A DNA stretch of 5,307 nucleotides from CAMQVM01 sp044433365 (GCA_044433365.1 JAWXTR010000137.1:1-5307), one strand, 5' to 3'. Positions 1 through 5,141 are shown, numbered from the stretch's first letter. Notes: generated from the sequence alone by a model not told the origin. Numbers and translations: made by a program.

Positions 1-49
1 CACTATATTTTCGATTCAATAGCAAAAAATCTCATCTCCAATAGCACTT

Positions 50-120
50 TTAAAAATACACCAATAATTATTTTACCCTACTTATTAAAAATACACCAAT
101 AATTATTTTACCCTACTTAT
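50..120. repeat. perfect 35-bp tandem duplication
   Basis: Two adjacent identical 35-base units occupy 51-85 and 86-120, each running from TAAAAATACACC to CCCTACTTAT; one extra matching T at 50 extends the identity. The repeat is AT-rich and noncoding as far as can be seen. Identity is perfect, so the duplication is recent or is being maintained. The second copy ends just before a TAAATTTG box at 123-130, so the duplication doubles whatever lies directly upstream of that possible promoter. No target-site duplication or mobile element is visible beside it. Confidence 0.9.
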
Positions 121-122
121 AA

Positions 123-130
123 TAAATTTG
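123..130 (+). promoter_or_regulatory. possible Bacteroidetes -7 box, no gene downstream
   Basis: TAAATTTG matches the Bacteroidetes sigma-ABfr -7 consensus TAnnTTTG exactly and is followed by C, as is common. There is no clear -33 TTG at the usual 19-22 bp upstream. The predicted start near 137 lies just before the hairpin at 149-186, and no rightward gene follows. Any transcript would be short or antisense to the rubredoxin gene. In such AT-rich DNA a chance match is quite possible. Confidence 0.25.
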
Positions 131-148
131 CACTTCAAAACAAGAACT

Positions 149-186
149 AAAAAAAATCCTCATTGCAAAAGAGCAACAAGGATTTT
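149..186 (-). terminator. Rho-independent terminator of the purB-rubredoxin operon
   Basis: Read on the minus strand, arm AAAATCCT pairs with AGGATTTT (179-186 with 153-160). A two-base TG/TG mismatch follows, then TTGC pairs with GCAA (173-176 with 163-166), closed by a six-base loop at 167-172. The hairpin runs directly into a T tract on the minus strand (A run at 149-156 on the plus strand). It starts 45 bp past the rubredoxin stop codon, the expected place for the end of this leftward transcript. Only a short T run follows in the plus direction, so it is mainly a leftward terminator. Confidence 0.8.
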
Positions 187-230
187 ATATTGATTTGGAA
201 TGCTTAAAGCATCGGCAAAAGCAAAAAAGA

Positions 231-392
231 TTAGTCGATTTTCTCGAAAACCTCTTTACCTTCGCTACAAAGTGGGCAAACCCAATCTTCGCCTAAATCA
301 TCGAACGATACACCTGGCTCAATACCGCCTTCTGCATCACCAACAGTTGGATCATAAATCCAACCGCAAACTTCGCATTTATACTTTTCCAT
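231..392 (-). CDS. rubredoxin
   Basis: This 53-aa protein is a small one-iron electron carrier of the cytoplasm. The family fold is complete: MEKYKCEVCGWIYDP at the N terminus supplies the first CxxCG knuckle (Cys6, Cys9), followed by the GD and GIEPG turn segments (18-27). The second knuckle is WVCPLC (Cys39, Cys42). These four cysteines ligate the Fe. About 53 residues is the standard length for a single-domain rubredoxin. Two small departures from the usual consensus are visible: Ser43 where CPxCG normally has Gly, and Gly34 where most members have Pro in FxDLPxDW. The ATG lies 19 bp after the purB stop with no Shine-Dalgarno, only AT-rich sequence, which is usual in Bacteroidetes. The spacing and the terminator beyond it indicate cotranscription with purB. 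In anaerobes rubredoxins commonly feed rubrerythrins or superoxide reductase; the partner here cannot be told. Confidence 0.95.
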   Translation of the reverse strand: MEKYKCEVCGWIYDPTVGDAEGGIEPGVSFDDLGEDWVCPLCSEGKEVFEKID

Positions 393-411
393 AATAATTT
401 TATTTTAATGG

Positions 412-1761
412 TTAAAATTTAATTCCGGTATAGCTTTGTGGTGAAATTTTTCGAAGTTCCTCTTTTACAGACTCCGAAATATCCAATTTAACGATAAACT
501 CTTCAAACGACTCACGAGTAATAGTACTATTTGTACGTGTTAGCTCTTTAAGAGTTTCGTAAGGATTTGGATAGTTCTCACGACGTAAGATTGTTTGAAT
601 AGCCTCAGCAACTACCGCCCAGTTTTTCTCTAAGTCGTTGTTTATCGCCTCTTTATTGATAATCAATTTATTAAGACCTCTCTCCAAAGAACCTAATGCA
701 ATCATAGTGTGCGAAATTGGCACCCCAATGTTGCGAAGAACTGTAGAGTCGGTAAGGTCTCGTTGCAGACGAGAAATAGGAAGCTTTGCAGAAAGGTGCT
801 CGAAAAGCGCATTTGCAATACCTAAATTGCCCTCTGCATTTTCAAAATCAATAGGATTAACTTTGTGTGGCATAGCCGACGAACCAACCTCACCAGCTTT
901 AATTTTTTGTTTGAAGTAATCCATCGAAACGTAAGTCCAAATATCACGACTAAGGTCGATAAGGATTGTGTTGATACGTTTGAAGCCATCGAAAATTGCA
1001 GCGATGTTGTCGTAATGTTCGATTTGAGTTGTGATTTGCGAACGCTCAAGACCAAGAGTTTGACCTACAAACTTATTTGCAAACTCAATCCAATTAACCT
1101 CAGGGTATGCAATATAGTGAGCGTTGAAATTACCTGTCGCACCACCAAATTTTGCAGGGCATGGCACCGCTTTTAGTAGGTGAAGCTGCTTTTCAAGACG
1201 CTCTACAAACACCATAAACTCTTTACCAAGACGTGTTGGCGATGCAGGCTGACCATGAGTACGAGCAAGTAGAGGTATATCTTCCCACTCAGTTGCCATC
1301 TCTTTAATTTTGTCGATAATTAACTGTAATTTAGGATAATATATCTCATTTGCAGCATCACGAAGCGAATAAGGAGTAGCGGTGTTATTGATATCTTGAG
1401 ATGTAAGACCAAAGTGAACAAACTCACGGCTATCGCCTAAGTTAAGCTCATCCATTTTCTCTTTGATAAAGTACTCAACAGCCTTAACATCGTGGTTTGT
1501 AACGCTTTCAATATCTTTTACACGCTGTGCATCATCAGTAGAGAATGTGCGATAAATATCACGAAGCTGTTCAAAATGGTTTTTATCGAAACCGCTTAGT
1601 TGAGGTAGAGGAATCTCACATAGAGAGATAAAATACTCTATTTCAACTAGAATACGATAGCGTATAAGCGCATATTCAGAAAAATAACGTGCAAGAGGTG
1701 CCGCTGCCTTGCGGTATCTGCCATCAATTGGCGATACAGCTGTCAAATTGTTTAATTCCAT
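412..1761 (-). CDS. purB: adenylosuccinate lyase
   Basis: PurB belongs to the fumarase/aspartase superfamily. It releases fumarate in two purine steps: SAICAR to AICAR, and adenylosuccinate to AMP. The 449-aa product is close to the E. coli-type enzyme (456 aa) in length and wording. It has the N terminus MELNNLTAVSPIDGRY, NHDVKAVEYF at 89-98, TSQDINN at 120-126, RTHGQPASPT at 167-176 with the expected general-acid His169, and GGATGNFNAH at 206-215. The superfamily signature GSSAMPHKVNP is at 293-303, with Ser295 at the place of the catalytic serine. RDLTDSTVLRN follows at 334-344. The reading frame stays open 22 codons further upstream to a TTG at 1827, but I chose the ATG at 1761 because family members start at MELxxLTAVSP. 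The upstream residues look like translated leader. It heads a leftward operon with rubredoxin. All key residues are present and nothing appears broken. Confidence 0.97.
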   Translation of the reverse strand: MELNNLTAVSPIDGRYRKAAAPLARYFSEYALIRYRILVEIEYFISLCEIPLPQLSGFDKNHFEQLRDIYRTFSTDDAQRVKDIESVTNHDVKAVEYFIKEKMDELNLGDSREFVHFGLTSQDINNTATPYSLRDAANEIYYPKLQLIIDKIKEMATEWEDIPLLARTHGQPASPTRLGKEFMVFVERLEKQLHLLKAVPCPAKFGGATGNFNAHYIAYPEVNWIEFANKFVGQTLGLERSQITTQIEHYDNIAAIFDGFKRINTILIDLSRDIWTYVSMDYFKQKIKAGEVGSSAMPHKVNPIDFENAEGNLGIANALFEHLSAKLPISRLQRDLTDSTVLRNIGVPISHTMIALGSLERGLNKLIINKEAINNDLEKNWAVVAEAIQTILRRENYPNPYETLKELTRTNSTITRESFEEFIVKLDISESVKEELRKISPQSYTGIKF

Positions 1762-1787
1762 TACTTTAGTGTAATAATTTTGTTTAT

Positions 1788-1805
1788 ATGAGAAATTTTT
1801 CTCAT
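1788..1805. repeat. 8-bp-arm inverted repeat in the purB leader
   Basis: ATGAGAAA (1788-1795) and TTTCTCAT (1798-1805) are perfect inverted repeats separated by two T bases. The repeat lies 26 bp upstream of the purB start codon. This near-perfect dyad could be an operator for a dimeric regulator or a small hairpin in the mRNA leader. The sequence does not tell which, and I do not recognise it as a PurR box. Confidence 0.6.
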
Positions 1806-1936
1806 CTTGATTTTTAAGAATATTCAACTTCTAAAACTATTTTTTTAAGAGGAATGCGAATAAAAGTTTGAAATTTTCGAGCTATTTTGAGCTATTTTTG
1901 CAATCTGAGTTATATAAAAAAATAACTTTTGTTAAT

Positions 1937-2019
1937 GCTTTTTTAGAAAAAGCACGCCCAAAGGGCTGGCAAAAATCGTTCGTTTCCACTAACGGCTTCG
2001 CTCCGCTCGCAAAAGCGGA
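1937..2019. repeat. run of short hairpins, probable dispersed intergenic repeat
   Basis: Four inverted repeats follow one another. GCTTTTT/AAAAAGC is at 1937-1943 and 1947-1953 (loop TAG). GCCC/GGGC is at 1956-1959 and 1963-1966 (loop AAA). CGTT/AACG is at 1981-1984 and 1991-1994. TCCGCT/AGCGGA is at 2002-2007 and 2014-2019. The block is more GC-rich than the surrounding spacer. Read on the minus strand, its left end (GGCGTG followed by CTTTTTCTAAAAAAG) matches a second site near 4989-5018 on the plus strand, which suggests a family of intergenic repeats. The last two hairpins are short and could be chance. Confidence 0.5.
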
Positions 2020-2152
2020 AGAAAGTTTTTCAAACCTTTATTGGCATGAGGAGTTTTAAAATAATATTTCTTCTCAAAATCCGTTTAATTTAATAGACAA
2101 AATTAATTCTTTTTTAGCATTTTACAAACAAAATAGTAAAAATATATGATTT

Positions 2153-2251
2153 TTTACCAACTATTATACCAAAAAAAGGATTGATAAATAATTAATTGCC
2201 CTATTAGTAACGTATTTTTAGAGGTTTTATTGGGGATATTTACCAACTATT
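2153..2251. repeat. 13-bp direct repeat pair upstream of the promoter
   Basis: TTTACCAACTATT occurs at 2153-2165 and again at 2239-2251, 86 bp apart centre to centre. The downstream copy overlaps the -33 position of the promoter at 2265-2272. The upstream copy has no -7 box at the matching distance, so it is not simply a second promoter. It may be a paired regulator site, a remnant of duplication, or coincidence in AT-rich DNA. Confidence 0.4.
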
Positions 2252-2272
2252 TTAAAATTATTACTACATTTG
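2239..2272 (+). promoter_or_regulatory. promoter of the DUF4834-like gene
   Basis: TACATTTG at 2265-2272 is an exact match to the Bacteroidetes -7 box TAnnTTTG, followed by CA. A TTTA at 2239-2242, 22 bp upstream, could serve as a weak -33 box (consensus TTTG or TTG). Transcription would begin near 2279, giving a leader of about 17 bases before the ATG at 2296. This rules out the in-frame TTG at 2230 as the start, since it lies upstream of the promoter. The -33 region coincides with the second copy of a 13-bp direct repeat whose first copy is at 2153-2165. Confidence 0.7.
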
Positions 2273-2295
2273 CAGTTAGAAACGTAAACATATAT

Positions 2296-2619
2296 ATGGA
2301 AAAGTTATTATCATTTATTTTAGGAACAGTAATTTTCTTCTACCTACTTAGCAAAGTTGGCGGCTTTTTGCTTCGTCTTTTTATTAAACGAAAGATGAAT
2401 CAATTTAATGGCGGCACAAACTCAGGTGGAGGATTTAGTGGAGGCACTGGTGGCGGTGCAAATCAAAACAACAACCCTTTTAACTGGGCAAACCGACAAA
2501 ACAACCAAAACAACAACCAACATAAAGAGGGTGAGGTATTTATATCTCGCAATAGCTCCTCACAAAAAAGAGTTAAAGATAAAGTTGGCGAATATGTTGA
2601 TTTTGAGGAGGTAAAATAG
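2296..2619 (+). CDS. DUF4834-like small membrane-anchored protein
   Basis: The 107-aa protein has three parts. Residues about 4-30 form a hydrophobic N-terminal segment (LLSFILGTVIFFYLLSKVGGF) that is probably one transmembrane helix or signal anchor, followed at once by the basic RLFIKRK. Residues about 36-76 are low-complexity Gly/Asn/Gln. The C terminus is charged and ends in EGEVFIS followed by KRVKDKVGEYVDFEEVK. A hydrophobic start, basic stretch, Gly-rich linker and closing VGEYVDFEE-type motif is the pattern I recall for the Bacteroidetes DUF4834 family, whose function is unknown. The positive residues after the helix suggest the tail is cytoplasmic. I chose the ATG at 2296 because the promoter lies just upstream and the first residues then match the family; the frame also opens at a TTG at 2230. 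It lies 51 bp before the flavoprotein gene on the same strand, with no terminator between, so the two may be cotranscribed. Confidence 0.82.
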   Translation: MEKLLSFILGTVIFFYLLSKVGGFLLRLFIKRKMNQFNGGTNSGGGFSGGTGGGANQNNNPFNWANRQNNQNNNQHKEGEVFISRNSSSQKRVKDKVGEYVDFEEVK

Positions 2620-2670
2620 TTAAATTCCAAATAATTTAACCAATTAATTACAAAATTATAAAGTTTTCAG

Positions 2671-3903
2671 ATGAAAGTTGCAATTATAGGAGCTGGTGCA
2701 GCGGGCTTTTTTACAGCCATAAATTTAAAGAGATTTTCACCAAAATTGGAGGTGACAATATATGAAAGCTCACCAAAAGTGCTATCAAAAGTTGCAGTTT
2801 CAGGTGGAGGTCGATGCAATCTAACAAACTCTTTTGAGGGATTTAGAGCACCTCTATCAAAGGTGTATCCACGTGGTGCAAAGCTAGTTAAAGCAGCTTT
2901 TCGCAAATTAAACCACACACAAACTTACGATTGGTTTGAAACCGAGGGGATAAAACTTGTAACTCAACCAGATAATTGCGTTTTTCCTGCTTCGCAAGAT
3001 TCGGGTGAGATTATCGAGATGTTTATTCGCCGTACTAGAGAGCTAGATATTACAGTTAAAACTCAACATAAAGTAAAACTTATCGAAAAAACCGACAACC
3101 ACTACACAATTTCGTTTGACAAGGGTGTAAGCTCTATAAAAAGCGATATAGTGGTAGTTACAGTTGGAGGTAAACCACAAATGAGCGGTTTTGAGATGCT
3201 ACGCTGCCTCCCTGTAGAGATTATAGAGCCTATGCCATCGCTTTTTAGCCTAAATATAGACCATAATCCTATTACTGAGCTTAGTGGTGCAGTAGTTGAA
3301 AAAGCGATAGTTGGTTTGCAAGGGACAAAACTTCGCACACAAGGTGCGCTTCTCATAACTCATTGGGGTGTAAGCGGTCCTACGGTGCTAAAACTATCGT
3401 CGTATGCAGCTCGCACACTTTGTGAAAGCGACTATAAATGTACGATTTTAATCAATTGGGTAGGTTCGACCGATGAAGATAAAATTATCGAAGATATAAA
3501 AGCTATCTCTTCAAATAATAGCAAAAAATTTGTCACCTCTACCCCACCCTACGACCTATCTTCAAGAGTGTGGGCGCATATTCTCTATAAAGCAGAGATT
3601 CCACACGAGCGACGTTGGGCAGAGATTGGCTCAAAAGGCTTTAATAGGATAATCGCTACGCTTATTGGCGACCACTACGCAGTTTCGGGTAAATCTACTC
3701 ATAAAGAGGAGTTTGTCACTGCTGGCGGCGTAGATATAAGCAGCCTAGATTTTGACACCTTAGAGGCTAAAAAGTCGGAAAATCTATATTTTGCGGGCGA
3801 AGTTATAGATATTGACGCTATTACAGGCGGATTTAACCTGCAAGCTGCTTGGAGCACAGGTTTTGCTGTTGCAAAGGCAATTTCAGAAAAAACAAACAAC
3901 TAA
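2671..3903 (+). CDS. NAD(P)/FAD-dependent oxidoreductase, HI0933/YhiN (BaiN-like) family
   Basis: The 410-aa cytosolic flavoprotein has an N-terminal Rossmann FAD-binding fold, VAIIGAGAAG with the GxGxxG at 7-12 and the ribose-binding Glu32 at the end of strand two. The family hallmark SGGGRCNLTN is at 44-53. A mid-protein motif GALLITHWGVSGPTVLKLS runs from 225 to 243. The C-terminal FAD-contact region comprises TAGGVD (350-355) and LYFAGEVIDIDAITGGFNL (372-390), then QAAWSTG. This order and the length of about 400 residues match the HI0933 family (E. coli YhiN; the clostridial bile-acid gene product BaiN is a relative). The physiological substrate is unknown for most members, and the context gives no hint of one. 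The ATG at 2671 precedes the Rossmann strand by a single residue, as usual. There is no Shine-Dalgarno. A terminator follows 8 bp after the stop. The gene is intact. Confidence 0.93.
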   Translation: MKVAIIGAGAAGFFTAINLKRFSPKLEVTIYESSPKVLSKVAVSGGGRCNLTNSFEGFRAPLSKVYPRGAKLVKAAFRKLNHTQTYDWFETEGIKLVTQPDNCVFPASQDSGEIIEMFIRRTRELDITVKTQHKVKLIEKTDNHYTISFDKGVSSIKSDIVVVTVGGKPQMSGFEMLRCLPVEIIEPMPSLFSLNIDHNPITELSGAVVEKAIVGLQGTKLRTQGALLITHWGVSGPTVLKLSSYAARTLCESDYKCTILINWVGSTDEDKIIEDIKAISSNNSKKFVTSTPPYDLSSRVWAHILYKAEIPHERRWAEIGSKGFNRIIATLIGDHYAVSGKSTHKEEFVTAGGVDISSLDFDTLEAKKSENLYFAGEVIDIDAITGGFNLQAAWSTGFAVAKAISEKTNN

Positions 3904-3910
3904 ATCGGTA

Positions 3911-3946
3911 AAAAGAATGGGAATTGTATTAATTCTCATTTTTTTT
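3911..3946 (+). terminator. Rho-independent terminator after the flavoprotein gene
   Basis: AATGGGAATT (3916-3925) pairs with AATTCTCATT (3931-3940) over ten base pairs with one G-T wobble and a five-base loop (GTATT). A run of T follows directly (3941-3946). It starts 8 bp past the stop codon of the oxidoreductase and ends the rightward transcript. Its downstream arm and T tract also lie inside the next promoter region. Confidence 0.85.
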
Positions 3947-3956
3947 ATTATATTTG
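3924..3956 (+). promoter_or_regulatory. promoter of the SDR dehydrogenase gene
   Basis: TATATTTG at 3949-3956 is an exact Bacteroidetes -7 box, followed by CA. A TTG at 3924-3926 stands 22 bp upstream, suitable for the -33 box. The start would fall near 3963, leaving a 5' leader of about 100 bases before the ATG at 4063. The -33 box lies in the stem-loop of the preceding terminator, so the two signals share DNA. Confidence 0.7.
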
Positions 3957-4000
3957 CAAACGATTGTTTAAATCACAATTTCAAATTTATATTACTATGT

Positions 4001-4046
4001 GGAGTTCTAAATTCTGAATTTTTGAAGGATTTAGGAGTTCCCCTAA
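4001..4046 (+). other. structured 5' leader of the SDR gene
   Basis: Inside the long leader, CTAAAT (4007-4012) can pair with ATTTAG (4029-4034), extendable by a G-T and an A-T pair. TTAGG (4031-4035) can alternatively pair with CCTAA (4042-4046), so the two pairings are mutually exclusive. GGAGTTC is directly repeated at 4001-4007 and 4034-4040. The stems are weak and AT-rich. I do not recognise a known riboswitch, and alternative folding is only a possibility. Confidence 0.3.
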
Positions 4047-4062
4047 CTTATTAGATAAAATT

Positions 4063-4875
4063 ATGGAACTATTTTCAGTAAAAGAGAAAGTTATTTTAAT
4101 AACTGGAGGCTACGGTGTATTAGGCTCAAGCATGGCTATTGCACTAGCAAAAGCAGGGGCAAAAATTGCTCTTTTAGGACGTACTAAGGCTAAAGCTGAG
4201 TCATTAATGGCGACAATCAAATTATTTGGTGGCGAAACTATCTTTCTTCAAGCAGATGTGCTTTGTGAGGAGTCGCTAAATAGCGCAAAAGCTGCACTTT
4301 TAGAGGCTTGGGGCACTTTAGATGTATTGATTAATGCAGCAGGTGGAAATATGCCGGGAGCTGTTGTAACGCCTGAGCAGACTATTTTTGATATAAAAGT
4401 AGGCGATATGGATAGTGTTTTTGCTCTTAATTTTAAAGGTACACTACTTCCTACTATGGTTTTTGCAGATATTATGACCAGCAAAGGTGATGGTTCGATT
4501 ATCAACGTGTCGAGCATGGCTGCAATAACTCCTATTACTCGTGTGGCTGGCTATGGAGCTGCAAAAGCTGCAATCAATAACTTTACAGCATGGCTATCGG
4601 TTGAGCTTTGCAAAAAATTTGGTGAGGGCGTGCGTGTAAATGCTATTGCACCAGGATTTTTCTTAACAGAGCAGAACCGCACACTTCTAACAAACCCAGA
4701 TGGCACACCAACAGAGCGCACAAAAGATATTCTTCGCTCAACACCTTACAATCGCCTTGGAAAACCAGAAGAACTACACGGTGTAATCTTCCTGCTTTGC
4801 AGCGAGGCATCAAAATTTATGACTGGTACCGTAATTCCTGTTGATGGCGGATTTAGTGTATTTAGTGGTGTATAA
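4063..4875 (+). CDS. SDR oxidoreductase, probable fructuronate reductase (D-mannonate oxidoreductase, YjmF/UxuB type)
   Basis: The 270-aa protein is a classical short-chain dehydrogenase/reductase. The nucleotide-binding segment ILITGGYGVLG is at 11-21, with the variant glycine spacing TGGxGVLG. NAAGG is at 91-95. The catalytic tetrad is visible as Asn123, Ser151, Tyr164 and Lys168 (YGAAK). The substrate-side part RVNAIAPGFFLTEQNR (191-206), then NPDGTPTER (211-219), and the end PVDGGFSVFSGV closely resemble Bacillus subtilis YjmF/UxuB. That SDR-type enzyme interconverts D-fructuronate and D-mannonate with NAD(P)H in glucuronate catabolism. By inference this protein does the same. A generic sugar-acid SDR remains possible because no uxuA, uxaC or transporter is in view. 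The ATG at 4063 has no Shine-Dalgarno. The gene has its own promoter and a long leader. It seems intact and appears monocistronic, with a hairpin cluster rather than a gene behind it. Confidence 0.85.
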   Translation: MELFSVKEKVILITGGYGVLGSSMAIALAKAGAKIALLGRTKAKAESLMATIKLFGGETIFLQADVLCEESLNSAKAALLEAWGTLDVLINAAGGNMPGAVVTPEQTIFDIKVGDMDSVFALNFKGTLLPTMVFADIMTSKGDGSIINVSSMAAITPITRVAGYGAAKAAINNFTAWLSVELCKKFGEGVRVNAIAPGFFLTEQNRTLLTNPDGTPTERTKDILRSTPYNRLGKPEELHGVIFLLCSEASKFMTGTVIPVDGGFSVFSGV

Positions 4876-4896
4876 ACGATAAGCCTAGTATATGAT

Positions 4897-4935
4897 AAAA
4901 AAGGCGTATTCGCAAACCCCTTTTGCAAATACGTC
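4897..4935 (-). terminator. strong hairpin with T tract on the minus strand
   Basis: GGCGTATTCGCAAA (4903-4916) pairs with TTTGCAAATACGTC (4922-4935) with one C-A mismatch and one G-T wobble, around a five-base loop. On the minus strand the stem is followed by a T run (A run at 4897-4902 on the plus strand), so it resembles an intrinsic terminator for leftward transcription. In the plus direction there is no T tract, yet it lies 27 bp after the SDR stop and may still stabilise or end that mRNA. It would protect the SDR gene from antisense transcription coming from the right. Confidence 0.6.
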
Positions 4936-4936
4936 T

Positions 4937-4959
4937 CACAATTTTCTCTGAAAATTGTG
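4937..4959. repeat. perfect 10-bp inverted repeat
   Basis: CACAATTTTC (4937-4946) and GAAAATTGTG (4950-4959) are perfectly complementary around a TCT loop. It starts one base after the preceding hairpin. There is no T tract on either side, so it is not a standard terminator. It is the second member of a run of four hairpins. Confidence 0.75.
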
Positions 4960-4963
4960 CGCT

Positions 4964-4985
4964 CAGTGGTCTCGAAGAGACATTG
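4964..4985. repeat. short hairpin with GAA loop
   Basis: GTCTC (4969-4973) and GAGAC (4977-4981) form a perfect five-base-pair stem around GAA. CAGT (4964-4967) and ATTG (4982-4985) can extend it by four pairs, one of them G-T, with G4968 bulged. It is the third hairpin of the run. Its arms are short and could be chance, but the clustering makes that less likely. Confidence 0.5.
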
Positions 4986-5001
4986 AAGGCGTGTTTTTGT
5001 T

Positions 5002-5020
5002 CACTTTTTCTAAAAAAGTG
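5002..5020. repeat. 8-bp hairpin with the CTTTTTCTAAAAAAG core
   Basis: CACTTTTT (5002-5009) pairs with AAAAAGTG (5013-5020) around CTA. The core CTTTTTCTAAAAAAG is also found on the minus strand at 1938-1952, and in both places GGCGTG stands upstream. This suggests a dispersed intergenic repeat family. A T run follows only at 5031, too far away for a typical terminator. Confidence 0.6.
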
Positions 5021-5113
5021 TTAAATATAGTTTTTTTGGCTCATTCTCAAAATCTGTTGTTAAGAATTTAAATTGATGGCTCGACAGTAGAAACGTTGGG
5101 TGCAACGTCTGTA

Positions 5114-5141
5114 ATCGCACCAAGGTAACCGCACTAAGGTA
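5114..5141. repeat. 14-bp tandem direct repeat
   Basis: ATCGCACCAAGGTA (5114-5127) is followed directly by ACCGCACTAAGGTA (5128-5141), identical at 12 of 14 positions. The repeat bridges the 13-bp inverted-repeat arm and the left inner palindrome of the element. Only the first copy's CCAAGGTAACCGC has a counterpart at the right end of the window. Confidence 0.7.

Larger units (their letters stand above)
1762..2295. other. divergent intergenic region, gene-free
   Basis: These 534 bases separate the leftward purB from the rightward DUF4834-like gene. The purB side (1762-1860) is AT-rich leader; a weak -7-like TAGTTTTA on the minus strand (1832-1839) is the best purB promoter I can find, and it has no good -33 partner. 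The middle (1937-2040) is more GC-rich and full of small inverted repeats. The right part (2060-2290) is AT-rich and carries the promoter of the rightward genes. A TTG-initiated frame of 63 codons at 1868-2059 crosses the hairpin block but does not look like a gene. No tRNA or known riboswitch is recognisable. Confidence 0.7.

Noticed and set aside
1..102. possible 3' end of a rightward gene (33 codons open from the left edge)
   Set aside because: The frame stops inside the second copy of the 35-bp tandem repeat, and the peptide is short and not recognisable; chance is likely, though the left edge prevents certainty.
200..394. 64-codon plus-strand frame opposite the rubredoxin
   Set aside because: It is the antisense shadow of the rubredoxin gene, whose four cysteines and family motifs are clear on the minus strand.
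1762..1827. 22-codon N-terminal extension of PurB from a TTG
   Set aside because: Family members start at MELxxLTAVSP; the extra residues have no family resemblance and cover the leader dyad.
1868..2059. 63-codon plus-strand frame beginning at TTG
   Set aside because: It has no ATG and no promoter with a -7 box in place, and it runs across several hairpins of a likely intergenic repeat. The translated middle (GWQKSFVSTNGFAPLAKAEE) looks like translated repeat DNA rather than a protein family.
2230..2295. 22-codon N-terminal extension of the DUF4834-like protein from a TTG
   Set aside because: It begins upstream of the -7 box at 2265-2272 and would not be on the transcript.
2408..2614. 68-codon frame within the DUF4834-like gene
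   Set aside because: It is a shifted-frame product of the Asn/Gln-rich low-complexity stretch; the main frame has the family-like start and end.
3812..4054. 80-codon plus-strand frame over the flavoprotein end and the spacer
   Set aside because: It overlaps the oxidoreductase coding end, a terminator and a promoter, starts inside the gene, and shows no domain.
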